A stretch of DNA of 64,000 bases, from contig JBBDYO010000074.1 of the NCBI GenBank assembly GCA_040901495.1, positions 7,882 to 71,881 of the forward strand, written 5' to 3'. Positions within the stretch are counted from its first letter, which is position 1. Every line of letters starts with the position of its first letter. This DNA comes from VRUE01 sp040901495. GTDB lineage: Bacteria > Actinomycetota > Thermoleophilia > Solirubrobacterales > 70-9. The notes beneath the pieces were generated by a model. That model saw only the letters and a list, made by a program, of their open reading frames with translations. It made no database searches and had not been told where the DNA came from. A program made the translations under genes and the position numbers. Positions 31,424-40,605 of the stretch are shown piece after piece.

Positions 31424-32074
31424 ATGCGGGACCGGCAGCTGCGCGCCCGCGACATGCTGCGCGGCGACCTCGAGGGCGAGGAGCTGGAGCGCTTCGTCGA
31501 GGAGAAGGTCGTGATGACCAATTTCGACAAGCTGCTCAACTGGGGGCGGGCGAACTCGTGCTTCCCGCTCACCTTCGGGCTCGCCTGCTGCGCGATCGAG
31601 GCCCCGATAGCGGCGGTCGGAAGCCCTCGCTACGACCTCGCCCGCTTTGGCGCGGAGGCGCTGCGAGCCTCGCCTCGCCAGGCGGACCTGATCATCCTCT
31701 CGGGCCGCGTCTCGATCAAGATGGCGCCGGTCGTCCGCCGCCTCTACGACCAGATGCTCGAGCCGAAGTGGTCGATCTCGATGGGCGCCTGCTCCTCCAG
31801 CGGCGGGATGTTCTCCAACTACGCGGTGGTCCAGGGGGCCGACAAGTTCATGCCGATCGACCTCCACATCCCCGGCTGCCCGCCGCGGCCGGAGGCGGTC
31901 CTCTACGGGTTCACCAAGCTGCAGCGCAAGATCATGGGCAACCCCGACCAGGGGTGGCGGCAGCGCTACAACGCCGGGGGCACCGAGGAGTGGGCTCGGG
32001 GCGGGCCGGCGAGCACGCCGAGCCCCGAAGCGGCAGAGGCCTACGAAGCCGCGAGGGAGCTAGTCCGTGCCTGA
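31424..32074 (+). CDS. nuoB: NADH-quinone oxidoreductase subunit B
   Basis: 216 aa from ATG 31424. Carries the ligands of the terminal cluster N2: tandem cysteines in FGLACCAIE, GACSSSGG and PGCPPRPE. GSPRYDLARFGAEALRASPRQADLIILSG is the conserved quinone-pocket wall. The N-terminal 40 residues are charged and helical. GGAGGT lies 13 nt before the ATG; TTG 31403 in the same frame is an alternative start that would overlap nuoA. The Pro/Ser/Glu-rich tail of about 35 residues is longer than usual. Confidence 0.97.
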   Translation: MRDRQLRARDMLRGDLEGEELERFVEEKVVMTNFDKLLNWGRANSCFPLTFGLACCAIEAPIAAVGSPRYDLARFGAEALRASPRQADLIILSGRVSIKMAPVVRRLYDQMLEPKWSISMGACSSSGGMFSNYAVVQGADKFMPIDLHIPGCPPRPEAVLYGFTKLQRKIMGNPDQGWRQRYNAGGTEEWARGGPASTPSPEAAEAYEAARELVRA

Positions 32075-32597
32075 CGCCCCCGGGCTGGAGCTGATCCGGG
32101 GGGAGATCGAGCAGGACCACCCCGGCGCGGTGCTCGACACCAGCTTCGACCGCGGCCAGGCCGCGCTCGTCGTCGACTCCGAACAGGCGCTCGCTGTGCT
32201 GCGCTGGCTGCGCGACGCCCCCGGCCAGGAATACCGCTTCCTCTCCAGCCTGCACGCCGCCGACTACCTGCCGGCCGAGCCCCGTTTCGCGGTCCACTAC
32301 GAGCTGCTGAATCGCGATCGAGTGGAGCGGTTGAGGGTGAAGGCGCTGCTGGCCGATCCATCGCCCACGACAGGGCCCACGGAGCTGCCGGAAATCGACT
32401 CTTGCGTCGAGCTGTTCCCGACGGCTGAGTTCCAGGAGCGGGAGGTGTTCGACTTCTTCGGGATCGTCTTCCGCGGCCACCCGAACCTGACTCGGATCCT
32501 GATGCCCGAGGACTACGTCGGCTGGCCGCAGCGACGCGACTTCCCGATCGGCGGAGAGCCGGTCACCTTCACCTACAACGAGCGGCAATATGGCTGA
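32067..32597 (+). CDS. nuoC: NADH-quinone oxidoreductase subunit C
   Basis: 176 aa. 30-kDa subunit of the peripheral arm. The signature block ELFPTAEFQEREVFDFFGIVFRGHPNLTRILMPEDYVGWPQRRDFP is present in full. The GTG at 32067 overlaps the end of nuoB by 8 nt, and the end overlaps nuoD by 8 nt. NuoC and NuoD are separate here, unlike the fused CD of E. coli. Confidence 0.97.
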   Translation: MPDAPGLELIRGEIEQDHPGAVLDTSFDRGQAALVVDSEQALAVLRWLRDAPGQEYRFLSSLHAADYLPAEPRFAVHYELLNRDRVERLRVKALLADPSPTTGPTELPEIDSCVELFPTAEFQEREVFDFFGIVFRGHPNLTRILMPEDYVGWPQRRDFPIGGEPVTFTYNERQYG

Positions 32598-33798
32598 GAG
32601 CGGCACCGTCGCAGGCCTCAACGAGGACCTCACGACCGAGGTGATGACGGTCAACATCGGGCCGCACCATCCGGCGACGCACGGGGTGCTGCGGCTGGTC
32701 GTCGATCTCGAAGGCGAGGTGGTCCGCGACCTGAGGCCGGTGATCGGCTACGTCCACACCGGGATCGAAAAGTCCTGTGAGGACAAGAGCTACTGGAAGG
32801 TCATCCCCTTCGTCGAGCGGATGGACTACGTCTCCTACTTCTTCCAGATGGAGGCCTTTTGCGGCGCGGTGGAGCGGCTGGTCGACCTCGAGATCCCGCC
32901 CCGGGCGAAGTACCTGCGAACGATCTTCCTCGAGCTCAATCGGATCCACTCCCACCTGGTCTGGCTGGGGACGACGGCGCTCGACCTCGGCGCCGTTTCG
33001 ATGCTCTGGTACTGCTTCCGCGAGCGCGACAAGATCCTCGACCTGTTCGAGATGGCGGCCGGGCAGCGGATGCACACCCGCTACTTCCAGGTCGGCGGTG
33101 TGATCGAGGACATCCCGCTCGGCTTCGAGAAGAAGCTGCGCGAGTTCGTCGAGGAAATGCCGGTGCGGGTCGGCCAGTACCAGGCGCTGCTCGACCGCAA
33201 CGAGGTCTTCCTACAGCGGACCAAGGGGGTCGGGATCGTGCCACGGGAGCGCCTGCTCGAGCTCGGTGTCACCGGGCCACTGCTGCGCGCGGCGGGCGAG
33301 CCCTGGGACCTGCGCAAGACCTTCGACTACCTCGCCTATCCGGAGCTCGACTTCAAGGTCCCGGTCGGGACCGTCGGCGACAACTACGACCGCTACCGGG
33401 TGCGGGTGGCGGAGATGGTCGAGTCGACGCGGATCATCGAGCAGGCGCTCGAAGGCCTGCCCGAAGGGCCGTTCATCGCTGAGGACCGCAAGTACGTGCT
33501 GCCGCCGCGCTCGGAGCTCTCAACCTCGATGGAGTCGCTGATCCACCACTTCAAGCTGGTGACCGAGGGCTACCGGGTGGCCCCCGGCGAGGTCTACTAC
33601 GCGATCGAGAGCCCGCGCGGCGAGCTCGGCTGCTTCGTCCTCGCCGACGGCTCGGCGAAGCCGGCCCGCGTCCACTTCCGCGACCCGTCCTTCGTCAACC
33701 TGCAGGCCTTCAAGGACATGGCGGTCGACACCTACCTCGCCGACATGATCGCCAGCCTCGGGATGCTCGACCCGATCCTCGGGGGGGTCGACCGGTGA
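32590..33798 (+). CDS. nuoD: NADH-quinone oxidoreductase subunit D
   Basis: 402 aa. 49-kDa subunit forming the quinone site with NuoB. NIGPHHPATHGVLRLVVDLEGE contains the quinone-headgroup His and neighbours; GYVHTGIEKSCEDKSYWK and PRGELGCFVLADGS are further family blocks. It ends LGGVDR, the usual C-terminus. Overlaps nuoC by 8 nt and nuoE by 4 nt (GTGA). Confidence 0.97.
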   Translation: MAESGTVAGLNEDLTTEVMTVNIGPHHPATHGVLRLVVDLEGEVVRDLRPVIGYVHTGIEKSCEDKSYWKVIPFVERMDYVSYFFQMEAFCGAVERLVDLEIPPRAKYLRTIFLELNRIHSHLVWLGTTALDLGAVSMLWYCFRERDKILDLFEMAAGQRMHTRYFQVGGVIEDIPLGFEKKLREFVEEMPVRVGQYQALLDRNEVFLQRTKGVGIVPRERLLELGVTGPLLRAAGEPWDLRKTFDYLAYPELDFKVPVGTVGDNYDRYRVRVAEMVESTRIIEQALEGLPEGPFIAEDRKYVLPPRSELSTSMESLIHHFKLVTEGYRVAPGEVYYAIESPRGELGCFVLADGSAKPARVHFRDPSFVNLQAFKDMAVDTYLADMIASLGMLDPILGGVDR

Positions 33799-34391
33799 GC
33801 GACCTCCCCCTCGACCCGGCCCTCACCGAGGGACGCGTGCCCGACCGGGTGCCGGAGGGGGTCCCGGAGCTGCACGAGGTGGGCTGCCCGCCGGAGCTGA
33901 AGGAGCGGATCGAGGAGCTGATGGGCCGCTACCCGGACCGGAAATCGGCTTCGATCCCGGCGCTCTGGGCGGTGCAGCGGCTCTACGGCTGGTGCACGCC
34001 GGAGGGGATCAAGCAGGCGGCGGCGGTGATGCGGGTGACGCCCGCTTACCTGGAGTCGGTCGCCAGCTTCTACGACCTGCTGCACACCGAGCCGGTCGGC
34101 TCCCACAAAGTCGCCGTCTGCACCAACATCAGCTGCTGGATGCGGGGCGGCGACGAGCTGCTCGACGCCTTCCGGGCCGCCGCCGGGGGCGACGAGGACA
34201 TCTTCGTCACCGGCTTCGAGTGCCTCGGCGCCTGCGACATCGCTCCGATGGCCTCGATCGACGAGCGCTACTTCGGGCCGCTGGAGGCGGCTGAGGCGGC
34301 AACCGCGATCGAGCAGCTGCGGGCGGGCGAGGACGTGCTGCCGGAGAAGGCGCTGGAGAAGCGACCGCTGGCGGGTGACGCCGATGCCTGA
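33795..34391 (+). CDS. nuoE: NADH-quinone oxidoreductase subunit E
   Basis: 198 aa. 24-kDa subunit with the thioredoxin-like 2Fe-2S (N1a) site: CTNISC and later CLGACDIAP give four cysteine ligands. The helical N-terminal domain includes RYPDRKSASIPALWAVQRLYGW. The first 30 residues (Pro/Glu-rich) are longer than average. GTG start in a GTGA overlap with nuoD. Confidence 0.96.
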   Translation: MSDLPLDPALTEGRVPDRVPEGVPELHEVGCPPELKERIEELMGRYPDRKSASIPALWAVQRLYGWCTPEGIKQAAAVMRVTPAYLESVASFYDLLHTEPVGSHKVAVCTNISCWMRGGDELLDAFRAAAGGDEDIFVTGFECLGACDIAPMASIDERYFGPLEAAEAATAIEQLRAGEDVLPEKALEKRPLAGDADA

Positions 34392-35700
34392 GACGCGCAT
34401 CCTGCTGAAGCACGCCGAGGACCCAGAGCTGCGCACGCTTACCGGCTACAAGCGCTACAACGGCTACGGGGCGCTGGAGAGGGCCTACCGGGAGCTGGAG
34501 GCTGAAGAGGTGCTGAAAGAGCTGGAGGACTCCGGCCTGCGCGGGCGCGGTGGGGCCGGCTTCTCGATGGGGAAAAAGGCCTCCTTCCTGCCTCGCGGCG
34601 GCGGCATGAACAAGTACCTCTGCTGCAACGCCGACGAGTCCGAGCCCGGCGCCTTCAAGGACCGCGAGCTGATGCAGCGCAACCCGCACCAGTTGATCGA
34701 GGGGATCGCGATCGCCGCCCTCGCCGCCGATGCCGGCCACGCCTTCATCTTCATCCGCGGCGAGTACGACCTGCAGGCGGACATCCTCGACGCGGCGGTC
34801 GCGGAAGCGTATGAGGCCGGCTACCTGGGCCAGAACATCCTCGGCACCCACCGCGACCTCGAGCTGGTGGTCCACCGAGGCGCCGGCGCCTATATCTGCG
34901 GCGAGGAGACGGCGCTGCTCGACGCGCTCGAGGGCAAGCGCGGCAACCCGCGGCTGAAGCCGCCTTTCCCCGCCGTCCAGGGCCTCTACGGCGGGCCGAC
35001 CCTGATCAACAACGTCGAGACGCTCGCCAACGTGCCGCGGATCGTCGCCCACGGCGCCGAGTGGTTCACAAGCTTCGGCACCGAGCAGTCGCCGGGGACC
35101 AAGGTCGTCTCGGTCTCGGGTTGCGTGCAGCGCCCGGGCAACTACGAGGTCGAGCTGGGGATCCCGACCCGTGAGCTGATCTACGACCTGGCGGGCGGCC
35201 CGGCCGACGGGCGCGAGGTGAAAGCCTTCTACCCCGGCGGCTCCTCCTCGCCGGTGCTGACCGGAGAGGAGGGCCTTGACCTCCCCTACTCCTTCGAGGA
35301 CATGGCGGCGGCGGGCTCGATGCTGGGCTCGGGGTCGATCATCGTCGCCGACGACCGGGTCTCGATTCCCCACATGGCGCTGCGCACGGCGCGCTTCTAC
35401 CACCACGAGTCCTGCGGCAAGTGCACCCCCTGCCGCGAGGGCACCAACTGGACGGTGAAGATGCTGGAGCGGGTGGTACGCGGCGAGGCGACGCCGATGG
35501 ACCTCGACATCGTCGCCTCGGTGCAGGAGAACATCATCGGCCACTGCCTCTGCGTTCTCGGCGACTCGATGGCGATGCCGGTCGGGGCGATGGTGCGCAA
35601 GTTCCGCGAGGAGTTCGAAGAAGTGATCGCCACGGCCGGCGAGGAAAACCGGATCGCTGCTGTGCAGGGCGCACCCGAGACGCTGGGGGCGGCAACGTGA
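34384..35700 (+). CDS. nuoF: NADH-quinone oxidoreductase subunit F
   Basis: 438 aa from ATG 34384 (GTG 34375 is possible). 51-kDa subunit that oxidises NADH. The FMN/NADH-binding segment GRGGAGFSMGKKASF, CNADESEPGAFKDRELM, GAYICGEETALL and the 4Fe-4S N3 ligands ESCGKCTPCREGT with a later GHCLC are all present. Start overlaps the nuoE stop; the stop overlaps the nuoG GTG. Confidence 0.97.
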   Translation: MPETRILLKHAEDPELRTLTGYKRYNGYGALERAYRELEAEEVLKELEDSGLRGRGGAGFSMGKKASFLPRGGGMNKYLCCNADESEPGAFKDRELMQRNPHQLIEGIAIAALAADAGHAFIFIRGEYDLQADILDAAVAEAYEAGYLGQNILGTHRDLELVVHRGAGAYICGEETALLDALEGKRGNPRLKPPFPAVQGLYGGPTLINNVETLANVPRIVAHGAEWFTSFGTEQSPGTKVVSVSGCVQRPGNYEVELGIPTRELIYDLAGGPADGREVKAFYPGGSSSPVLTGEEGLDLPYSFEDMAAAGSMLGSGSIIVADDRVSIPHMALRTARFYHHESCGKCTPCREGTNWTVKMLERVVRGEATPMDLDIVASVQENIIGHCLCVLGDSMAMPVGAMVRKFREEFEEVIATAGEENRIAAVQGAPETLGAAT

Positions 35701-38249
35701 GCGGCAAAGCCCAAGTAACGCTGATCATCGATGGGCGCGAGGTGGCCGCGACCGAGGGCGAGATGCTCCACGACGCCGCGAAGCGCGGCGACGTTGAGAT
35801 CCCGGTCTTCTGTTACGAGCCGAAGCTCGGCGAGCCGGTCGGAGCCTGCCGGATGTGCCTGGTTGAGATCGAGGGGATTCCGAAACTGCAGACCTCCTGC
35901 TCGACGCCGGTGCGCGACGGGATGGTCGTCCACACCCGCACCGACCAGGTCAAACACGCGCAGAGCGCGGTGGTCGAGTTCCTGCTCGTCAACCATCCGC
36001 TCGACTGCCCGGTCTGCGACAAAGGCGGCGAATGCCCGCTGCAGGACATCACGATGGGCTGGGGCCCCGGAAAGACCCGCTTCACAGACAAGAAGCGCCA
36101 CTTCCAGAAGCCGATCGAGCTCTCGCCACTGGTCGCGATCGACCGCGAGCGCTGCATCCTCTGTTACCGCTGCGTGCGCTTCAGCCAGGAGGTTGCCGAG
36201 GACGAGCAGTTGCAGCTGCTGGAGCGCGGCGACCGCACCTTCGTCGGCACCTTCGACGACCGCCCCTACGTGGCGCCGTTCCACGGCAACATCACCGACC
36301 TCTGCCCGGTTGGGGCGCTGACCAGCTACACCTACCGCTTCCGCGCCCGGCCCTGGGACATCGAGCAGGCCGGGTCGGTCTGCACCCTGTGCCCGAGCCA
36401 GTGCAACGTCAGCTTCACGGTGCGCGACGAGCAGGTGAAGCGGGTGGTGGCCCGCGACAACGCCGACGTCGACGACGGCTGGCTCTGCGACCGCGGCCGC
36501 TACGGCTTCGAGATGTTCTCCGCCGAGGAGCGGGTCAGCGGCCCGAGGCTGCGCGCCGGGGCAACCGGCTGGGAGGAGGCGATCGCCAAGGCCGCCGAGG
36601 GGCTGCGCGCCGGGGGAGCCGCGAGCGCGGCGATCGTCGGCGACGCCTCCAACGAGGAGGGCTACCTGGTCCAGCGCATCCTGCGCGAGGCGCTCGGCTC
36701 GCCGCACGTCGACTCGCGGGTCTCACGGGGGCCCGGCCGCGAGGTGCTGCTGGGGCTCTCTCGGCCCGAGCTCTCGGCCCGGGTGCGCGACATAGACGAC
36801 GCCGACGCGATCCTCGTCGTCGGCACCGACCCGCTGCACAGCTCACCGATCCTCGACCTGCGGGTCCGCAAGGCGATGCGGCGCAACGGCGCTCGCCTCG
36901 CCGTGGCGACCGATCGCCCCACCCCGCTGGACGGCGGCGCGGAGGCGGCGGCGCGCTACGCACCGGGCGAGGCGACTCTCTTCCTCTCCGAGCTGGCTGA
37001 GGCGGTGGCCACTACCGGGACCTCCTCCTCACTCGGAGGTCGGCGAGAAGAGTCAGGGTTGTCCTCAGAGGCTGGCGGCGCCGACTCCGCAAAACGTTCG
37101 GAGGAGGTCCCGGCAGTGGCCGACGTTCTCCAGAGCGCCAAACGTGTCGTCGTCATATGGGGGGAGCGGATCGGCCGCGAGGGCGAGGGGGCGCTGCGAG
37201 CGCTGCTCGACGTCGCGGCGGCCCTTGGCCTTGCCGACAAGGAGGGCTCCGGGCTTCTCGAAGTGCCCGAGATGACCAACGCCCGCGGCCTGCGCGAGGT
37301 CGGCTGCCTCCCCGATGCCGCCCCGGGCCTCGGCGAGACCGCGACGGGCAAGGGCACCGAGGAGATTCGCGCCGCGCTGGAGTCCGGCGAGATCAAATCG
37401 CTGATCCTCTTCGGCGTCGACCCGCTGCGTGACTTCCCCGACACCCCCGCCTGGGCTCGCGCCCTCGCGGCAGCCGACCACGTGGTCGCCTTCTCGATGT
37501 TCGAGACCCCGACCACGGCCGTCGCCGACGTCGTCTTCCCGCTCGAGACTCACGCCGAGAAAGACGGCACCATCACCCACCCCGACGGTCGCCTCCAGCG
37601 CGTCCGCCCCAGCGCAGCCCGTCCCGGCGACATCCGTCCTAACTGGGGCGTCCTCGCTGAGCTGTCGCTGGCTCTCGACCACGACACCGGCGTCATCTCC
37701 CAGCCTTCCGCCTTCGCCGCGCTCGCGAACGAGGTCCCCTTCTACGCCGGCATCGACGACGCGGCAATCGGTGGCCGCGGCATCCGCTGGCAGGACCTTC
37801 CAGCTGCTTCGTCAGTTCCGACTGCTGGGGAGGACGCCGTCCCCCCCTCCGAACGTTTTGCGCAGGAGGAGCCCAAGCCGACGGGCGACCGCAGCCAAGC
37901 TCCCCTTCGACGAGTTGCGAGTGAGGAGGGGGTGGCGGCGTCCTCCCTGACACTCGGTACCTACCGAGATCTGTGGGCGGGGCCGATTACGGAGCTGAAC
38001 CCGCCACTTAGATTCTTGGCGCCACAGCAGAGGGTTGAGGTGTCGCTGGCTGATGCGGAGCGGATGGAGCTGAAGAACGGCGATGAGGTCGAGGTCGCCC
38101 AAAACGGGACTAGCTTGCGGGCCCGGGTCGCCGTGAAGGAGCGGGTGGCTGAGGGTGTCTGCTTCCTGATCGAGGGGCTTGCTGAGGGCAACGCGAACGG
38201 GTTGCTGAACGGATCGCCGGTGTCGGTGACGATCGAGAAGGCCGGCTGA
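35697..38249 (+). CDS. nuoG: NADH-quinone oxidoreductase subunit G (with two in-frame palindromic insertions)
   Basis: 850 aa. 75-kDa subunit. Ligands are visible for N1b (FCYEP, GACRMC, TSC), N5 (HPLDCPVCDKGGEC), N4 (CILCYRC and CPVGAL) and the extra N7 site (CTLCPSQC with a later WLCDRG), as in Thermus and E. coli. The molybdopterin-oxidoreductase-like domain follows. Two low-complexity stretches, residues about 440-473 and 711-750, are encoded by palindromic elements (37015-37113 and 37828-37947) that keep the frame. They sit between conserved blocks (before VVVIWGERIG and before LGTYRDLWAGP), so they are probably surface loops. Confidence 0.96.
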   Translation: MSGKAQVTLIIDGREVAATEGEMLHDAAKRGDVEIPVFCYEPKLGEPVGACRMCLVEIEGIPKLQTSCSTPVRDGMVVHTRTDQVKHAQSAVVEFLLVNHPLDCPVCDKGGECPLQDITMGWGPGKTRFTDKKRHFQKPIELSPLVAIDRERCILCYRCVRFSQEVAEDEQLQLLERGDRTFVGTFDDRPYVAPFHGNITDLCPVGALTSYTYRFRARPWDIEQAGSVCTLCPSQCNVSFTVRDEQVKRVVARDNADVDDGWLCDRGRYGFEMFSAEERVSGPRLRAGATGWEEAIAKAAEGLRAGGAASAAIVGDASNEEGYLVQRILREALGSPHVDSRVSRGPGREVLLGLSRPELSARVRDIDDADAILVVGTDPLHSSPILDLRVRKAMRRNGARLAVATDRPTPLDGGAEAAARYAPGEATLFLSELAEAVATTGTSSSLGGRREESGLSSEAGGADSAKRSEEVPAVADVLQSAKRVVVIWGERIGREGEGALRALLDVAAALGLADKEGSGLLEVPEMTNARGLREVGCLPDAAPGLGETATGKGTEEIRAALESGEIKSLILFGVDPLRDFPDTPAWARALAAADHVVAFSMFETPTTAVADVVFPLETHAEKDGTITHPDGRLQRVRPSAARPGDIRPNWGVLAELSLALDHDTGVISQPSAFAALANEVPFYAGIDDAAIGGRGIRWQDLPAASSVPTAGEDAVPPSERFAQEEPKPTGDRSQAPLRRVASEEGVAASSLTLGTYRDLWAGPITELNPPLRFLAPQQRVEVSLADAERMELKNGDEVEVAQNGTSLRARVAVKERVAEGVCFLIEGLAEGNANGLLNGSPVSVTIEKAG
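37015..37113 (+). repeat. in-frame palindromic element in nuoG, copy 1 (99 bp)
   Basis: Ends are a perfect 14-bp inverted repeat, CCGGGACCTCCTCC (37015-37028) and GGAGGAGGTCCCGG (37100-37113). Inside are CCTCCTCACTCG (37024-37035) and CGCAAAACGTTCGGAGG (37088-37104), both shared with copy 2 in the opposite orientation. 99 bp is 33 codons with no stop. Confidence 0.8.
37828..37947 (-). repeat. in-frame palindromic element in nuoG, copy 2 (120 bp, inverted relative to copy 1)
   Basis: Terminal inverted repeats 37828-37850 and 37925-37947 match at 21 of 23 positions and begin GGGAGGACGCCG. The blocks CCTCCGAACGTTTTGCG (37846-37862) and CGAGTGAGGAGG (37918-37929) are the exact reverse complements of the two blocks of copy 1, with nearly equal spacing (55 versus 52 nt). 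120 bp is 40 codons with no stop. Confidence 0.8.
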
Positions 38250-39248
38250 GTGCTGCCGTTGGCCGACACGAGCTTCGTCGAAGCGACCTGGATCATGGTC
38301 GTTAAGTCGCTGATCATCTTCGCCGTGGTCTTCGGGATCGTGCCGGTGATGACGGTCGTGGAGCGCAAGCTGATCGGCCGCTTCCAGCATCGCTACGGGC
38401 CCAACCGGGTCGGCCCCTTCGGCCTGCTGCAACCGCTGGCCGACCTCTTCAAACTGATCAGCAAGCAGGGCTTTCGTCCCGACAACGCGATCCCGATGCT
38501 GTACGTGCTCGGGCCGCTGTTGCCGGTCATCTCGGGCGTGATGGCGCTGGCGATTATCCCCTGGGGCGACGTCCAGGGCGGGGTCGGCCTCTACGGGATC
38601 GACGTGCCGATCGGGGTCCTCTACTTCTTCGCGGTCGGCTCGATCAGCTTCTACGGCCTGCTCCTCGGCGGCTGGTCGTCGGGCTCGAAATACAGCCTGC
38701 TTGGCGCGATGCGCGGCGCCGCGCAGCTGATCTCCTACGAGGTCTCGATGGGGCTGGCGCTGCTCGGCGTGATCATGATGGGCGGCTCGCTCTCGCTGGT
38801 CGACATCGTCCACGCGCAGGGGGCGATGTGGTTCGTCGTCCCGCAGCTGGTCGGCTTCCTGATCTTCATGATCGCCGGCTTCGCCGAGACCAACCGCACC
38901 CCGTTCGACATGCCCGAGGCGGACGCCGAACTGGTGCAGGGCTTCATGACCGAGTACGGGGGGATGCGGTTCGGCAGCTTCCTGATGGTCGAGTACTTGG
39001 AGATCATCGTCGTCAGTGGGGTCGCCACGGCGATGTTCCTCGGCGGCTGGATGGGCCCGGGCCCGGCCTTCCTGGACCCGATCTGGATGCTGGCGAAGAT
39101 GTTCTGCCTCGTCTTCATCTTCATCTGGATACGGGCGACGCTGCCGCGGCTGCGCTACGACCAGCTGATGAGCTTCGGCTGGAAGGTCTTGCTCCCGCTC
39201 GCCACCCTGAACGTCCTGGTGACAGCGGTGCTGGTGGTGGTTACGTGA
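38250..39248 (+). CDS. nuoH: NADH-quinone oxidoreductase subunit H
   Basis: 332 aa with eight membrane helices. ERKLIGRFQHRYGPNRVGPFGLLQPLADLFKL is the conserved quinone-channel loop; AQLISYEVSMGLALL and AGFAETNRTPFDMPEADAELV complete the family pattern. It joins the peripheral arm to the membrane arm. GTG start directly after the nuoG stop. The stop overlaps the nuoI GTG. Confidence 0.97.
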   Translation: MLPLADTSFVEATWIMVVKSLIIFAVVFGIVPVMTVVERKLIGRFQHRYGPNRVGPFGLLQPLADLFKLISKQGFRPDNAIPMLYVLGPLLPVISGVMALAIIPWGDVQGGVGLYGIDVPIGVLYFFAVGSISFYGLLLGGWSSGSKYSLLGAMRGAAQLISYEVSMGLALLGVIMMGGSLSLVDIVHAQGAMWFVVPQLVGFLIFMIAGFAETNRTPFDMPEADAELVQGFMTEYGGMRFGSFLMVEYLEIIVVSGVATAMFLGGWMGPGPAFLDPIWMLAKMFCLVFIFIWIRATLPRLRYDQLMSFGWKVLLPLATLNVLVTAVLVVVT

Positions 39249-39787
39249 CCGAGTTCCCGTATCTGAAGGACCAGGACGTGGTCGAGGTCCAGCGCGGGCC
39301 GGAGCCCGGTGGGGTCGGCGGCGCCTACCGCGCCTTCGGCGAGACGCTGCGGGGGCTGAAGACGACGATGGCGCGCCTGATCGAGGGCCCGATGACGATC
39401 CAGTACCCGGAGGAGAAGACGCCGGTCTACCCGCGCTTCCGCGGGCGCCACAAACTCCACAAGTTCGAGGACACGGGGCTGGAGAAGTGCGTCGGCTGCT
39501 CGCTCTGCGCGGCCGCCTGCCCCGCCGACTGCATTCGCGTCGTCGCCGCCGAGAACATCCCCGGCGACCGGGTCTCCGCCGGCGAGCGCTACGCGGCCGT
39601 CTACGAGATCAACCTCTCGCGCTGCATCTTCTGCGGCTACTGCGAGATCGCCTGCCCCTTCGACGCGATCACGATGGGCCACGACTACGAGATGGCCGAC
39701 TACGACCGCTCGGACCTGATCTTCACCAAGGAGATGCTGCTCGCCGAGCCGATCGAGCGGACTCCGCTGAAAAGCGAGGGCGAGTAG
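39245..39787 (+). CDS. nuoI: NADH-quinone oxidoreductase subunit I
   Basis: 180 aa. Two 4Fe-4S clusters (N6a/N6b) are given by CVGCSLCAAACPADC and CIFCGYCEIACPFDA. YPEEKTPVYPRFRGRHKL is the conserved N-terminal block. The GTG at 39245 overlaps the nuoH stop (GTGA). Ends one base before the nuoJ ATG. Confidence 0.97.
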   Translation: MTEFPYLKDQDVVEVQRGPEPGGVGGAYRAFGETLRGLKTTMARLIEGPMTIQYPEEKTPVYPRFRGRHKLHKFEDTGLEKCVGCSLCAAACPADCIRVVAAENIPGDRVSAGERYAAVYEINLSRCIFCGYCEIACPFDAITMGHDYEMADYDRSDLIFTKEMLLAEPIERTPLKSEGE

Positions 39788-40309
39788 ATGGAAGCCGTGC
39801 TCTTCTTCGCCGCCGCGATCGGCGCCCTCGGGGGCGCGATCGGCGTCGTCGCCTTACGCAATCCCTTCTACAGCGTGCTGGCGCTGATCATCCACCTCTT
39901 CTCGCTGGCGGTGCTCTTCCTGCTGCTCAGCTCGGCCTTCGTCGCCGCCGCCCAGGTTGTCGTCTACGCCGGCGCGGTGATGGTCCTCTACGTCTTCGTC
40001 GTCGCCTACGTCGGCGGTGACCAGGAGCCGGCCTGGGAGCCGATCCCCGGGCAGCGATTTCTCGCTCCGCTGCTCGGCGCCGCGCTCTTCGTCGAGCTCT
40101 CGATCGCCGTGCTCGGATCCTCGCTGCTGGCCCTCGGCACCGACGGGCCCGACGTCAAGCCCGGCTTCGGCGACCCAGCGGAGATCGGCCGCCTGCTGCT
40201 CGAGCGCTTCCTGGTCGCCTTCGAGGCCTCCTCGATCCTCCTGCTCCTGGCAGCGGTGGGAGCTGTAGTGCTCGCTGGACGCCACCGCGCTGAGGAGCCG
40301 GACGCGTGA
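39788..40309 (+). CDS. nuoJ: NADH-quinone oxidoreductase subunit J
   Basis: 173 aa with five membrane helices. The helix-3 pi-bulge region VVVYAGAVMVLYVFVVAY is the family signature of the proton-translocating membrane arm. ATG at 39788; the stop overlaps the nuoK GTG. Confidence 0.95.
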   Translation: MEAVLFFAAAIGALGGAIGVVALRNPFYSVLALIIHLFSLAVLFLLLSSAFVAAAQVVVYAGAVMVLYVFVVAYVGGDQEPAWEPIPGQRFLAPLLGAALFVELSIAVLGSSLLALGTDGPDVKPGFGDPAEIGRLLLERFLVAFEASSILLLLAAVGAVVLAGRHRAEEPDA

Positions 40310-40605
40310 GCATCGAGTGGTACATCGTCCTCTCGTCGCTGCTGTTTGCAGTGGGGGCTACTGGGGTGCTGATCCGGCGCAGCCCGGTCGTGATCCTGCT
40401 CTGCCTGGAGTTGATGCTGAACGCCGGTAACCTGGCGCTGGTCGCCTTCAGCCGCATGGTCGGCAACCAAGAGGGGCAGATCTTCGCGGTGATCGTGATG
40501 GTCGTCGCCGCCTGCGAGGTGGTGATCGGCCTCGGCCTGATCGTGGCGATCTTCCGCCGCAAGCTGCCGCTCGACGTCGATGAGCTGAGGGGGCTGCGAG
40601 GTTGA
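40306..40605 (+). CDS. nuoK: NADH-quinone oxidoreductase subunit K
   Basis: 99 aa with three membrane helices, as usual. Conserved Glu residues in CLELMLNAGNLALV and AACEVVIGLGLIVAIFRR belong to the central hydrophilic axis of complex I. GTG start in a 4-nt overlap with nuoJ, and a TTGA overlap with nuoL at the 3' end. Confidence 0.96.
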   Translation: MSIEWYIVLSSLLFAVGATGVLIRRSPVVILLCLELMLNAGNLALVAFSRMVGNQEGQIFAVIVMVVAACEVVIGLGLIVAIFRRKLPLDVDELRGLRG

